Shown here piece by piece: positions 1 through 7,923 of a stretch of 20,965 bases of DNA (within the stretch, counting starts at the first letter, position 1; the number at the start of each line of letters is the position of its first letter). The notes under the pieces were generated by a model that made no database searches, was not told where the DNA came from, and saw only the letters and a program-made list of their open reading frames with translations. Source of the stretch: Tyzzerella sp. UBA1042. GTDB taxonomy: Bacteria > Bacillota > Clostridia > Lachnospirales > Anaerotignaceae. The position numbers and the translations under genes were made by a program. The stretch spans positions 1 to 20,965 of the forward strand of contig DCDZ01000046.1 of assembly GCA_002316675.1 (NCBI GenBank), read 5' to 3'.

Positions 1-25
1 GGGAGTATCCCCAATCCCCATTGAA

Positions 26-63
26 CACACAATAAATTGTGTGGCTACGCCTCCTACGGAGGC
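26..63. repeat. Two short perfect inverted repeats downstream of the relaxase gene
   Basis: Positions 26-33 and 36-43 form an 8-bp perfect inverted repeat (CACACAAT, AA, ATTGTGTG). Positions 49-54 and 58-63 form a 6-bp perfect one (GCCTCC, TAC, GGAGGC). They lie between the left edge of the window and the relaxase terminator. Paired inverted repeats next to a relaxase gene can belong to an origin of transfer, but no nic site is recognised and the left flank is missing, so only the repeats themselves are supported. Confidence 0.5.
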
Positions 64-66
64 TTG

Positions 67-106
67 AAAAAGAACAGGGTAGCTTATCGCTGATCCTGTT
101 CTTTTT
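67..106 (-). terminator. Rho-independent terminator overlapping the relaxase stop codon
   Basis: AAAAAGAACAGG at 67-78 is perfectly complementary to CCTGTTCTTTTT at 95-106, giving a 12-bp stem with an A/U-rich base. The relaxase stop codon (84-86) lies in the loop. On the minus strand the stem ends in a run of T residues, as expected for an intrinsic terminator. The plus strand is also followed by a T-rich stretch, so it may work in both directions. Confidence 0.85.
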
Positions 107-1484
107 CCTTTTCTTTTCTGGTCGTGTCACTCCCCAAAAGTTTATCGACATTCGCCTTTGCATTGAGGATTTCCCGCATTTCTTTTTTAGCAGTGCTATA
201 CCCTATATAGTCTTTTTTCTTCTCGGAAAGCAGTTCGGCATATTCATCTTGCAAGACTTTTATTGTTGGTAGCTTTTTCATCTGCAATTCATCAAATGCA
301 GCCTTTGCCGCCTTATGCAAAAGCAAGTCGGCAGTATGCTCATCGTAGAATTTTTTTGAGTATCCTGCCTTGCGGTACTCGGTGTAAACATCACGGGTTT
401 TTGCGTAATTGATGATGTGGGTTTTAAGAACTGTAATTTCACTCATACGCTTTTCGGCAGTCTTAATTTGAGCAGATAACTGATTGAAAGTATCAGTAGC
501 AGCCTGTGCCTTTTTCTCTAAATCTGCATAGTCAAGTAGATTGTTTTCTGTCAGATAATTTATAGTCTGAGCCATTTGCTTGAGATTAAAAATCTTCGCC
601 CAACGTTCATAACCTGCACCTTTTCCTGTCCGTAATTTTTCCTTAATATCCACCAAAAGATTGACATGAGATTTTTGTTTTTCGATGGTTTTCTTTTTAA
701 TTTCCAAAGTCTTTTTGCCAGTAATAACAGCCTCAATTTCATCTTTGAAATATCCCACACCAAGAGAACGCAGACGAATAAATTTCTTTTGTTCCTTACC
801 TTTGAAAGCTAGGTACTTTCCACTTTTACTTTCATATCCTGCCTGTTCCATCTGTGATAAAAACGTTTTAAAATCAGCAGGTTTTTTTGCAAGAGTTTCA
901 TCAATGGTTTGCCGTAACTTTTCAGAGTATGAGGCAGGCTTTTTATCTCCAAGCCATTTACCATAATGATTTTTTCCACGCTTCGGATTTTCAATAATCG
1001 ACAGTCCATTTTCAAGACAAAGGCGGTCAGATATTTTTCTCACAGCTTTACCAGAACCTAAAAAATCTCTGAACTTTTTTGTGTAGTCCAGAGAAGTGGA
1101 ATTATAAATAATGTGGTTATGGATATGTGCTTTATCAACATGAGTTGCTACAATAAAAGCGTGCCTTCCTTTTGTAAACCTCATGCCTAATTCATAACCC
1201 ATTTTATTGGCAAGCTCTGGCGTAACTTCGCCCGGCTTAAAGGACTGCCGTATCTGATAAGCAATCACATCTTTTGATTGTTCTCTGCCTGTAATATCTG
1301 TATACTGCCGTTTGGATAACAGAAATTCTCCTTGCACCGTTTTTGGGTCGCACTCATAAGAACTGATGTATTCACCCTCATTTGTTTTATTTGGATTTTG
1401 GGCATAATCGGTGCGATCTGCAAGGCAATCAGCGATAGATTTACCTTTGTTTTGGTGCATGGAAATTAAACGTGTGGTTGCCAT
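84..1484 (-). CDS. MOBP-type conjugative relaxase of the ICE
   Basis: This is the relaxase that nicks the ICE at its origin of transfer and pilots the single strand into the recipient. It has 466 residues, starting at MATTRLISMH. The ATG at 1484 is chosen because GGGAGGA lies 4 nt upstream and the protein begins like Tn1549-family relaxases; the frame stays open further upstream but that part crosses a terminator hairpin. The relaxase domain occupies about residues 1-200. Tyr27, in RTDYAQNP, is the probable catalytic tyrosine. The metal-binding three-histidine motif is H115-x-D-x2-H120-x-H122-N-H124. The C-terminal half is charged and helical, with coiled-coil character. Its usual partner MobC is encoded 13 kb upstream in the same direction, separated by the defence-like cargo. 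The family is clear; the exact nic site cannot be read. Confidence 0.95.
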   Translation of the reverse strand: MATTRLISMHQNKGKSIADCLADRTDYAQNPNKTNEGEYISSYECDPKTVQGEFLLSKRQYTDITGREQSKDVIAYQIRQSFKPGEVTPELANKMGYELGMRFTKGRHAFIVATHVDKAHIHNHIIYNSTSLDYTKKFRDFLGSGKAVRKISDRLCLENGLSIIENPKRGKNHYGKWLGDKKPASYSEKLRQTIDETLAKKPADFKTFLSQMEQAGYESKSGKYLAFKGKEQKKFIRLRSLGVGYFKDEIEAVITGKKTLEIKKKTIEKQKSHVNLLVDIKEKLRTGKGAGYERWAKIFNLKQMAQTINYLTENNLLDYADLEKKAQAATDTFNQLSAQIKTAEKRMSEITVLKTHIINYAKTRDVYTEYRKAGYSKKFYDEHTADLLLHKAAKAAFDELQMKKLPTIKVLQDEYAELLSEKKKDYIGYSTAKKEMREILNAKANVDKLLGSDTTRKEKEKEQDQR

Positions 1485-1488
1485 ATAT

Positions 1489-1495
1489 TCCTCCC
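1489..1495 (-). promoter_or_regulatory. Ribosome binding site of the relaxase gene
   Basis: On the minus strand GGGAGGA lies 4 nt before the ATG at 1484. It decides the start over the upstream alternative at 1586, whose extra 34 residues would be encoded by the terminator hairpin. Confidence 0.85.
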
Positions 1496-1511
1496 ATCCT
1501 GTCTTAATTTT

Positions 1512-1541
1512 AAAAAAAGAAGGACAGGAAGTCCTTCTTTT
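1512..1541 (-). terminator. Strong intrinsic terminator at the end of the cargo operon, just upstream of the relaxase
   Basis: Positions 1515-1525 (AAAAGAAGGAC) pair perfectly with 1531-1541 (GTCCTTCTTTT) around a 5-nt loop. On the minus strand the 11-bp stem runs straight into seven T residues (1518-1512), a textbook terminator. It lies 80 nt after the helicase stop codon and ends only 17 nt before the relaxase ribosome binding site. It therefore ends the cargo transcript and also insulates, or attenuates, the relaxase. Confidence 0.9.
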
Positions 1542-1544
1542 GCT

Positions 1545-1550
1545 ACTATA
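1545..1550 (-). promoter_or_regulatory. Possible -10 element for relaxase transcription
   Basis: On the minus strand TATAGT lies immediately before the terminator stem. No good -35 hexamer is found at 16-18 nt upstream; the closest TTG-containing hexamers are 20 nt or more away. If used, the transcript would begin with the terminator hairpin, which would make it an attenuator leader. This is a weak call. Confidence 0.25.
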
Positions 1551-1603
1551 GTGCCCAGAAATGAAGCTTAAATCAACTTGCAACATGTAAGATTATTTCG
1601 AGT

Positions 1604-1615
1604 ACAAATATTTGT
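1604..1615. repeat. 12-bp perfect palindrome after the helicase stop codon
   Basis: ACAAATATTTGT is a perfect palindrome 6 nt downstream of the helicase stop codon. It is AT-rich, has no T tail, and could be chance in this AT-rich region. Confidence 0.35.
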
Positions 1616-1620
1616 TTTAG

Positions 1621-4600
1621 TCAAATACGTTGTAGAACTTGTCGATAGGCTTCAGGCAAAGAATCTTTTAATAGCTTATCTGAAACGGAAATGCTTGATA
1701 CAGGAATACGATTATCATTGGCATTCCACATAGAAGGGTAAACATAAAGTTCTCTTTCTTTTCCACCTAAAAGCTTTATTTTTCCGTTTGCTATTTTTAC
1801 CTTGTATGTAGGGTCTAACAGTTTTGCCATTGGTTTTAGCATCTCATATTGTTTTTCTATGTTGATTTCTTTGTCCATTTGTCCTGAACATAGCCATTCG
1901 AGCAATGAGAGTCCTAATTTGCGATTAAGGTTTGAGTGAGTTCTTTGATTCCAAAAGTGCTTTAAGCATTCTTGGCAGGCCGAATCACAATCATTTTTAC
2001 ATGTTCGAAGAGTTTCTCTCGTTTCCTCAAACAACTCATATGCTCTATCTGCAATAGCTGAGCTATAACCTGCTCCACTGGAAAGGTTATCAAACAAAAA
2101 GATATCCACATATGCAATGTTGTCAGTATAACGAATACGGTATCCGTTTTTTATATCTGTAAATTCAATATCTAATAACCGACCTGCTGATAATACCATA
2201 GCTTCAGATAAAGACTGTGCCGCCGAAGACAACCAAACATTATCAACCGTTGTATCAAGTTTTTCTCTGTCTAAAGCTATTTCAAACACCACCATATCCG
2301 TTAGGAATTGATGCCCTAAAAATACGTTTTCGCAACTGTTCTCTGGATGAAAACATTTTCTATCACTCCGAGGGTGTTTGTAAGGTTTGCCAACTGCTCG
2401 TAATTCGCTATACTCATCTCCCGGAACAATAGCCCCACAAAGTTTACAAATCATAAATCCAGATTCTTTAATTCCACTGTTTATAATCGTAAGTGGTTGG
2501 TCTGGTAACTTTACATAACGAACATTTTTGAGATCAATAATAGTTTTCAAATCTTCCTCATTAAGAGGTACTGCGTAGCATGGGTCTGTTGCATAGCTGT
2601 TTTCGCTTTCAGCCTCGGCTTCTCTGATAGCCGTACCATTTTGCGGAGAAAATCCCCATGGCTTTACCATTCTTTGAACCCCAGAAATCGGTTCTTTACA
2701 GAATGGGCATATTCCATCTTGCGGCATCGATAAATCCTTCCATGTGCAGTTGTTGTTTTTGCAATAATACAAAGTCTTATAATAATCTTTGGAATCAAAA
2801 AATCTCTCTGCTGCACGTTCAAATTTTCCAGCTACAAATTTCGAGTGAAAATTATATATTCCACCGGACTTATAGGACTTTTTGTTTACCACTACAATTC
2901 GCCCTGGTGCATATTCGCTGAGTGCAATGTCAATGGATCTATCTGGTTTTTCAATAATTTTGCCACCATTTCCATCTTCAATATGAAATCCAACAACATT
3001 TCGTGGAAAGGAGTATGTCGGAAAAATACCTTCTTCGAGAAAGAAATCCAAAAGTGGTTTGTCATTTCCTTCGTCATCTTTAAAGTTTTCAGGCATATTT
3101 TGAACTTGATTTTTTAAACCCTTAAGCTCAGTTATCAGTTCTTCAATACGATAATCAGTAAATAAAATGTTAGGTGGCAATAATCTTTTAAGTTCTTTTT
3201 TATCAAATTGATTATTTCTTATTGAGATAACAAAATTATCGTATGTATTTTCAAAGAAGTCAACCGTACCTTTAACATCTATTGATTCGCCAATGTTCTT
3301 AAAATATTCGCAGATAATGACAGAACTTAGGTGCCTAAACACTAATTTTTTATTTTCCACATCTATCCATGGTTTTCTTGGCTCACCTGAAATGATTTTT
3401 TCGGGATGATGGAAATAATAGCTATCATAAGGTCCATTATCGGTATATGTTACTATAGTTGAAATAGATGAGCTACGGCGTCCGGCACGACCTGCTCGTT
3501 GTTGATAATTTTCACGCATAGGTGGAATATTTCTAAGACCAACAGCAGTTAGCGATCCAATGTCAATACCAACTTCCATCGTAGTGGTACAACTAAGCAC
3601 ATCAACCGGCTTATCGTTATTAGCGTAAACATTTTGGAATCTCATTTCAAAATCTTCAGTCGTAGACCAAGTTTTTTGCTTTCCATCTTTATGTGATAGC
3701 TGCGCCGTATGTTCCTCTACATTTATACGCGTCATTAATGCCTTTTTATCCCCATTTAATGAAGCTATGACAGGACCACGCCAAAAGTGTATTCTTGCAT
3801 AGTCTCCAGGTGTCATTGGTAAAGGGAAACCTTTTCCGCAACGAGCACATGAACCCCACAAAGTAAATGGGAAGATACTGCTACAACGTGGACATTTATA
3901 CCATGACTGTTTTTCGTCAAACTTCAAAGAAATCCTTTGAAGATTAAGATATTTATTTTCGCTGTCTGATCCTTTGGTGAGAAATTTTTTCAATTCACCA
4001 AATATAATATCAATATCCTTCTGAGTATAGCCCTTGTTTTCTAAAATTTTGGAGAATTTGGTTGGAAGCTTATCGGTTTCTTTTACTCCAAAGCGTTCAT
4101 CATATGCAGTAACATCACCTCGGATGCTATCGCTAATATCGCTTCCCAAAGAATATGAGTCTGTCATTATTTCTGTTGCCCATGCAGAAAAAAGCATTGA
4201 AAATTCTTCCATGCCGAGTTCAATGTTTGCATCTTCAAAAATTTCTTCTATTTCTTCAAGTGTATACGGATCATTAGGAATAATCCAACATAAAGCAGCA
4301 TCCGTTAATGAGCGGAAGTTGCTGCACATTTGCTTTATTAATTGTTCATAATAGAGTTTTGGAACAGGTTCAAACCTTGATTTTCTCCCTGCAAAATCCA
4401 AGTTTCCTCTACTTCTTTTAATTACCCGTTGCATATCTATCAATGCATCTTTGAGTGTTTTTTCGTCATCACCATAGAAAAAACGCAAATTATTTTCTGC
4501 AGCAACCTTTAAAAATGCAATGTAAAGTAAATCCATTGTTGCTTTTCCACTATTTTTCTCTGCCCATGTTTGCAGCTCAACAGCAGCTAAAGTCAACGCT

Positions 4601-6903
4601 TTTTTCATTGCATCTTCGTCAGCAGCCCGAGTAAGATCTTTTGCCAAAATAGCAGCTCGTTGTCTGCTATCAGAAAACAAAAGAACTTTTCTTCCAGCAT
4701 TTGGAGCCTTTTCAATTTCCTCTGCTTCAAATATCGTAGGAGGTTGAACGTAGAATTGTTCAGATACCAAGTTGAAGAACGGTTCATTTCCTTTAGTTAT
4801 AAAGTCTGTTAAGTTTAACCTTCTTTTTCCACATTTTGGGCAAGAGGCAAACGTCCAAACTCCCGGTTTTCCACTAACCTCTTTACTGGAGTATGCGAGA
4901 CGAATAAACCCTTGCTCTCCTGAATGGCTGTCATCCGTAAATAATTTACCTGTTACGCTATCAAGCCATACTATCTTGTCATCTTTCTTTTTCTTATAAT
5001 CGTTATTGGGAGCAAGAATATAGAAGTGCACCTCTCTAAAACTTTTACCAAATTTTTCTCCAATTTTCTGCCATATAAAAGGATTATCCAAACTTGAAGT
5101 ATCAATATACCCCTTTAGGAAAATAGCTCCACAAGTCCTATCGTTAATAAGTTCATATATTTTACTACCACATTTACATTTATCTTTATAGTTTCCTAAG
5201 TAGATTTTCCCAAGCCCCATAGCTTTTGAGTAAACGTCAGCTTCTGTACAATGTGGATTTGCGCAGGCAGAAATGCCTTTTAAGCCTCTAAACATTAAAT
5301 GAAGTCTGGTGGGGAAGAATACTGTACCATCAGGTGTTTTTGCTAAATGCGCTAAAGATAGAAGTATGTTTGTAGCTTTGTGTGAAATTATATATGGTAT
5401 ATCGGGAAATGCTTCGTGGCAAAGAATATCATACTTAGTTGCGTTGCCTCTGCACTTTTTAATAATTCTTAACATAGGTGCACAATTCTTCACCTGATTG
5501 TACAACCACAAACCTAATGTTTCATCATTTGATAAATCTTCTGAGCTAGCTGTCCAGCCAAGCATATGACAAATTTTTTTGATGCATACTAACTTGTCAT
5601 CAAAATCACTTTGCAAATCATCTGCGACGATATCTTGTAGTAAATAAGGATCTATTTCATAACCATTATCTAAATCAACTTCCTCTTTGTCACCAGTTAA
5701 AATCACAAAGTTATGGTTTTTTTCATCTGCAGCAGTTAGATCGCAAGCAAACTTTTCAATAGCAGGCATTTCATCTTTAGGAATACTGGCACTTGTTAGA
5801 ATGAATTGAATTTTATTTCTATCTATGCCAAGTTTATGCATGAACCGTCTTATCAACAACGCTACTTCTCCACCAGATGAGCCTCGATACATATGAGCCT
5901 CATCAATTATGAAAAGCATTTTATTTTTAGGCGAAGCATTAAGCCAATTTCGTGTATCTTTCCATAGGCATTCCTCTATTGGGCGAATAAGCATATATTG
6001 CAACATTGAATAGTTAGTTATCAATATATCAGGGCAATTTTTGCGTATTTCCTGTCTGGTGATTAGCTCAGCATCGTTGTCGTCAGTAAAATGGTCACCT
6101 GTTGCTAATCTGTTCACAAAATTATCCAAATTGATTTTTGCAGGGTATTTTCCAAGTTTGACAAGCTCATTTATACTTTTTTCTTTTCGGATGTATTCTT
6201 CTGATCCTGGTATAAAAGTGTTTAACAAATCTTGCTTAATTGTTTTAGAAAGTTCTTTATCTTTATCTATGTTTGTTTCACCGGCATAAGCCGTTCTGCC
6301 AGTATACATTCCAAATTGAGGCACACGGGTATCTGATGCAAGCCTATGTAAAACATCTCTGAATTTTCCATCACGATCTCCAATCAAGCGTCTTAGCCTG
6401 CCCAATTGATCAGATACTAAAGCATTCATAGGATAAAGCATCATTGCACGAACACCACGTTGACCCCATGTCTCGGGTTGTGTTACCGCTTCGTCAATAA
6501 GTTTACTTACCATGGGCCACATAAAACACTCTGTTTTACCTGAGCCTGTACCAGTAGCAACAAACACGTCGTTTCCTTTAGAAAATGCTTCAACTGCCTT
6601 AGTTTGGTGGAGGTAGGGATTTTGGAATACCCCAAGTTCACACTTTGAAAGTTCTGCAAGAGCCTGTTTCATTGCGACTTTATCATTAGGTAGATCGAGA
6701 TTAGCAATGCCGTTCTTGTTCACTTTATAAGCTTGGTTTGCTTCGATGTATGGATCTTGATACAATACCTCGAGTTTCTCGAGCTCTGCATCGCAAGCAA
6801 GTCTTAATTCATCATTTTTGCCCAAATACACAGTTCTAATATAATCCAGCATTTTTTGTTTTAATGCTGCGTGGGTTGATTGTATACTATATTGATCACT
6901 CAT
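1621..6903 (-). CDS. druE: DruE-like giant DEAH helicase with zinc ribbons and C-terminal DUF1998/MZB domain
   Basis: Superfamily 2 helicase of 1,760 residues, the last gene and probable effector motor of the cargo operon. Helicase motifs: Walker A at 116-124 (ATGTGSGKT), DEAH at 334-337, motif III TSAS at 370-373, motif V around 1107-1117 (TTTMEVGIDIG) and motif VI QRAGRAGR at 1135-1142. The two helicase halves are about 700 residues apart. The insert carries Cys pairs near 547/552, 576/578, 688/691, 1004/1007 and 1019/1022. More CxxC pairs are at 1399/1402 and 1486/1489. The C-terminal MZB (DUF1998) cysteines are C1635, C1639, C1643 and C1646. Length, fusion of helicase with DUF1998 and a nearby cytosine methylase fit DruE of Druantia; DISARM keeps helicase and DUF1998 on two proteins. 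The ATG at 6903 has GAGGTG 4 nt upstream and overlaps the previous gene by 8 nt. All core motifs are intact. Expected role is DNA unwinding or translocation in the cytoplasm; whether it is strictly DruE is uncertain. Confidence 0.8.
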   Translation of the reverse strand: MSDQYSIQSTHAALKQKMLDYIRTVYLGKNDELRLACDAELEKLEVLYQDPYIEANQAYKVNKNGIANLDLPNDKVAMKQALAELSKCELGVFQNPYLHQTKAVEAFSKGNDVFVATGTGSGKTECFMWPMVSKLIDEAVTQPETWGQRGVRAMMLYPMNALVSDQLGRLRRLIGDRDGKFRDVLHRLASDTRVPQFGMYTGRTAYAGETNIDKDKELSKTIKQDLLNTFIPGSEEYIRKEKSINELVKLGKYPAKINLDNFVNRLATGDHFTDDNDAELITRQEIRKNCPDILITNYSMLQYMLIRPIEECLWKDTRNWLNASPKNKMLFIIDEAHMYRGSSGGEVALLIRRFMHKLGIDRNKIQFILTSASIPKDEMPAIEKFACDLTAADEKNHNFVILTGDKEEVDLDNGYEIDPYLLQDIVADDLQSDFDDKLVCIKKICHMLGWTASSEDLSNDETLGLWLYNQVKNCAPMLRIIKKCRGNATKYDILCHEAFPDIPYIISHKATNILLSLAHLAKTPDGTVFFPTRLHLMFRGLKGISACANPHCTEADVYSKAMGLGKIYLGNYKDKCKCGSKIYELINDRTCGAIFLKGYIDTSSLDNPFIWQKIGEKFGKSFREVHFYILAPNNDYKKKKDDKIVWLDSVTGKLFTDDSHSGEQGFIRLAYSSKEVSGKPGVWTFASCPKCGKRRLNLTDFITKGNEPFFNLVSEQFYVQPPTIFEAEEIEKAPNAGRKVLLFSDSRQRAAILAKDLTRAADEDAMKKALTLAAVELQTWAEKNSGKATMDLLYIAFLKVAAENNLRFFYGDDEKTLKDALIDMQRVIKRSRGNLDFAGRKSRFEPVPKLYYEQLIKQMCSNFRSLTDAALCWIIPNDPYTLEEIEEIFEDANIELGMEEFSMLFSAWATEIMTDSYSLGSDISDSIRGDVTAYDERFGVKETDKLPTKFSKILENKGYTQKDIDIIFGELKKFLTKGSDSENKYLNLQRISLKFDEKQSWYKCPRCSSIFPFTLWGSCARCGKGFPLPMTPGDYARIHFWRGPVIASLNGDKKALMTRINVEEHTAQLSHKDGKQKTWSTTEDFEMRFQNVYANNDKPVDVLSCTTTMEVGIDIGSLTAVGLRNIPPMRENYQQRAGRAGRRSSSISTIVTYTDNGPYDSYYFHHPEKIISGEPRKPWIDVENKKLVFRHLSSVIICEYFKNIGESIDVKGTVDFFENTYDNFVISIRNNQFDKKELKRLLPPNILFTDYRIEELITELKGLKNQVQNMPENFKDDEGNDKPLLDFFLEEGIFPTYSFPRNVVGFHIEDGNGGKIIEKPDRSIDIALSEYAPGRIVVVNKKSYKSGGIYNFHSKFVAGKFERAAERFFDSKDYYKTLYYCKNNNCTWKDLSMPQDGICPFCKEPISGVQRMVKPWGFSPQNGTAIREAEAESENSYATDPCYAVPLNEEDLKTIIDLKNVRYVKLPDQPLTIINSGIKESGFMICKLCGAIVPGDEYSELRAVGKPYKHPRSDRKCFHPENSCENVFLGHQFLTDMVVFEIALDREKLDTTVDNVWLSSAAQSLSEAMVLSAGRLLDIEFTDIKNGYRIRYTDNIAYVDIFLFDNLSSGAGYSSAIADRAYELFEETRETLRTCKNDCDSACQECLKHFWNQRTHSNLNRKLGLSLLEWLCSGQMDKEINIEKQYEMLKPMAKLLDPTYKVKIANGKIKLLGGKERELYVYPSMWNANDNRIPVSSISVSDKLLKDSLPEAYRQVLQRI

Positions 6904-7923
6904 ATTGCACCTCGTTTACTTTAATTAATAAAATTTCAAATGTTTTAATTATTTCTTCGTACAAATAATTATGAAACACCCAATTAAGAGAATCATGAAA
7001 TCTTTCAACCGGCCAACCATAACTTTGTATAACACATTCCTCTGGAAAAGGAAATTCCTTTACATATCTTTTTAATATAAAATGATCTTTGTATCTTTCA
7101 ACAGTTACTGAGAGAGGATTATTATACTTGTGCCGTAGAGCAAGCAAAAATCGGCGGTAATTTCCTGATTGAACAATAAAATCATCAATTTGGTGTGACA
7201 TTAATTGTCCATTCAACTTTTTTTCAACGAAAAAACGCTGATTACCCCGATTGCTTGCAATTCTTGAAATATAAATATCGCAATTAGGCGCACGATCGAT
7301 CCACGCATAATGAAAAGTATCAGTTCTAACCTTGGGATCAAAATATTCTTTTTCAGTGTTCCATTCATCGGGAGTAAACTTGATTTGTTTAAAATAGCTT
7401 TCTGTGAAGTTTAAGCAATCCAAAATTAGAGAATGGTTATGTCCATTTTCTAACAAGCATTCAGATAGTGCAGAAATTCCATTGTATTGAATTCCCATAC
7501 CTGAACTAATGCCTAAATGCTTAACCAGCCTATGGCTTACTCGAATTTGTTTTTCCGCAGATAGAGCAATAGAGTTTGAAAAATCCAACTCAATAATTTC
7601 CTCGGATCTTAAAAGACGATCTCGAATTATGTGTACCGGGTGCTCCCCGTCACCAGATTCATATTTTGCAAAAAACCATCCCTACTTTCGGGAAAGAAAT
7701 CCAACATATGTTTAAGGATTTCTTCAGAGCGTTTGTAATGGTGATGTTTAGATACACTATGGTAGCTATCAGCAAAAAGTTCAAAGTTATCAAGCGTAAT
7801 TGCTTTCATCCACAAGACCATTCCCGAATAGATAACCCTTGCGCAAAAGTGCTGCTTATTTTCATTTTCAAATGGAAATATCAATAAATCTTGAGACATT
7901 TTTGTAAGTAGGTTATCATTCAT
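6896..7923 (-). pseudogene. Unrecognised 342-residue cargo protein, interrupted by a one-base deletion in a T run
   Basis: The first part begins at ATG 7923 (MNDNLLTK), with GAGAGG upstream, and stops at 7627. The second part continues in the -1 frame from the T run to the stop at 6896. On the minus strand the run is six T (7675-7670). Adding one T joins both parts into an uninterrupted reading of 342 residues; the span of 1,028 nt plus one is exactly 343 codons. The -1 frame has no ATG or GTG start near the junction. A TTG at 7588 exists, but its nearest purine-rich stretch is too far upstream to be convincing. No known domain is recognised; the protein is soluble-looking, with a His/Lys-rich segment near residues 55-65. 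It overlaps its neighbours by 8 nt at each end. It may be a true mutation, a phase-variable switch, a programmed -1 frameshift (T TTT TTG is slippery), or a sequencing error. Confidence 0.8.
7670..7675 (-). other. Frameshift site: run of six T residues
   Basis: On the minus strand the codons GGT TTT TTG hold the heptamer T TTT TTG. Reading one T twice gives D-G-F-F-A-K-Y and restores the downstream frame. An SD-like AGGGA lies 3 nt upstream of the heptamer, closer than is usual for -1 stimulation, and only a weak GGTG/CACC stem lies 14 nt downstream. Confidence 0.75.

Noticed and set aside
84..1586. Longer relaxase starting at 1586
   Set aside because: The extra 34 residues are encoded by the terminator hairpin and do not look like relaxase sequence; GGGAGGA precedes the ATG at 1484.
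6767..6784. CTCGAG repeats near 6770-6782
   Set aside because: This short palindrome is inside the helicase coding region and explained by its codons (Leu/Glu).
6896..7588. Independent 230-residue gene starting at TTG 7588
   Set aside because: The start is a TTG without a well-placed ribosome binding site, and the frame continues upstream to exactly the T run where the preceding gene breaks off, so both are parts of one gene.
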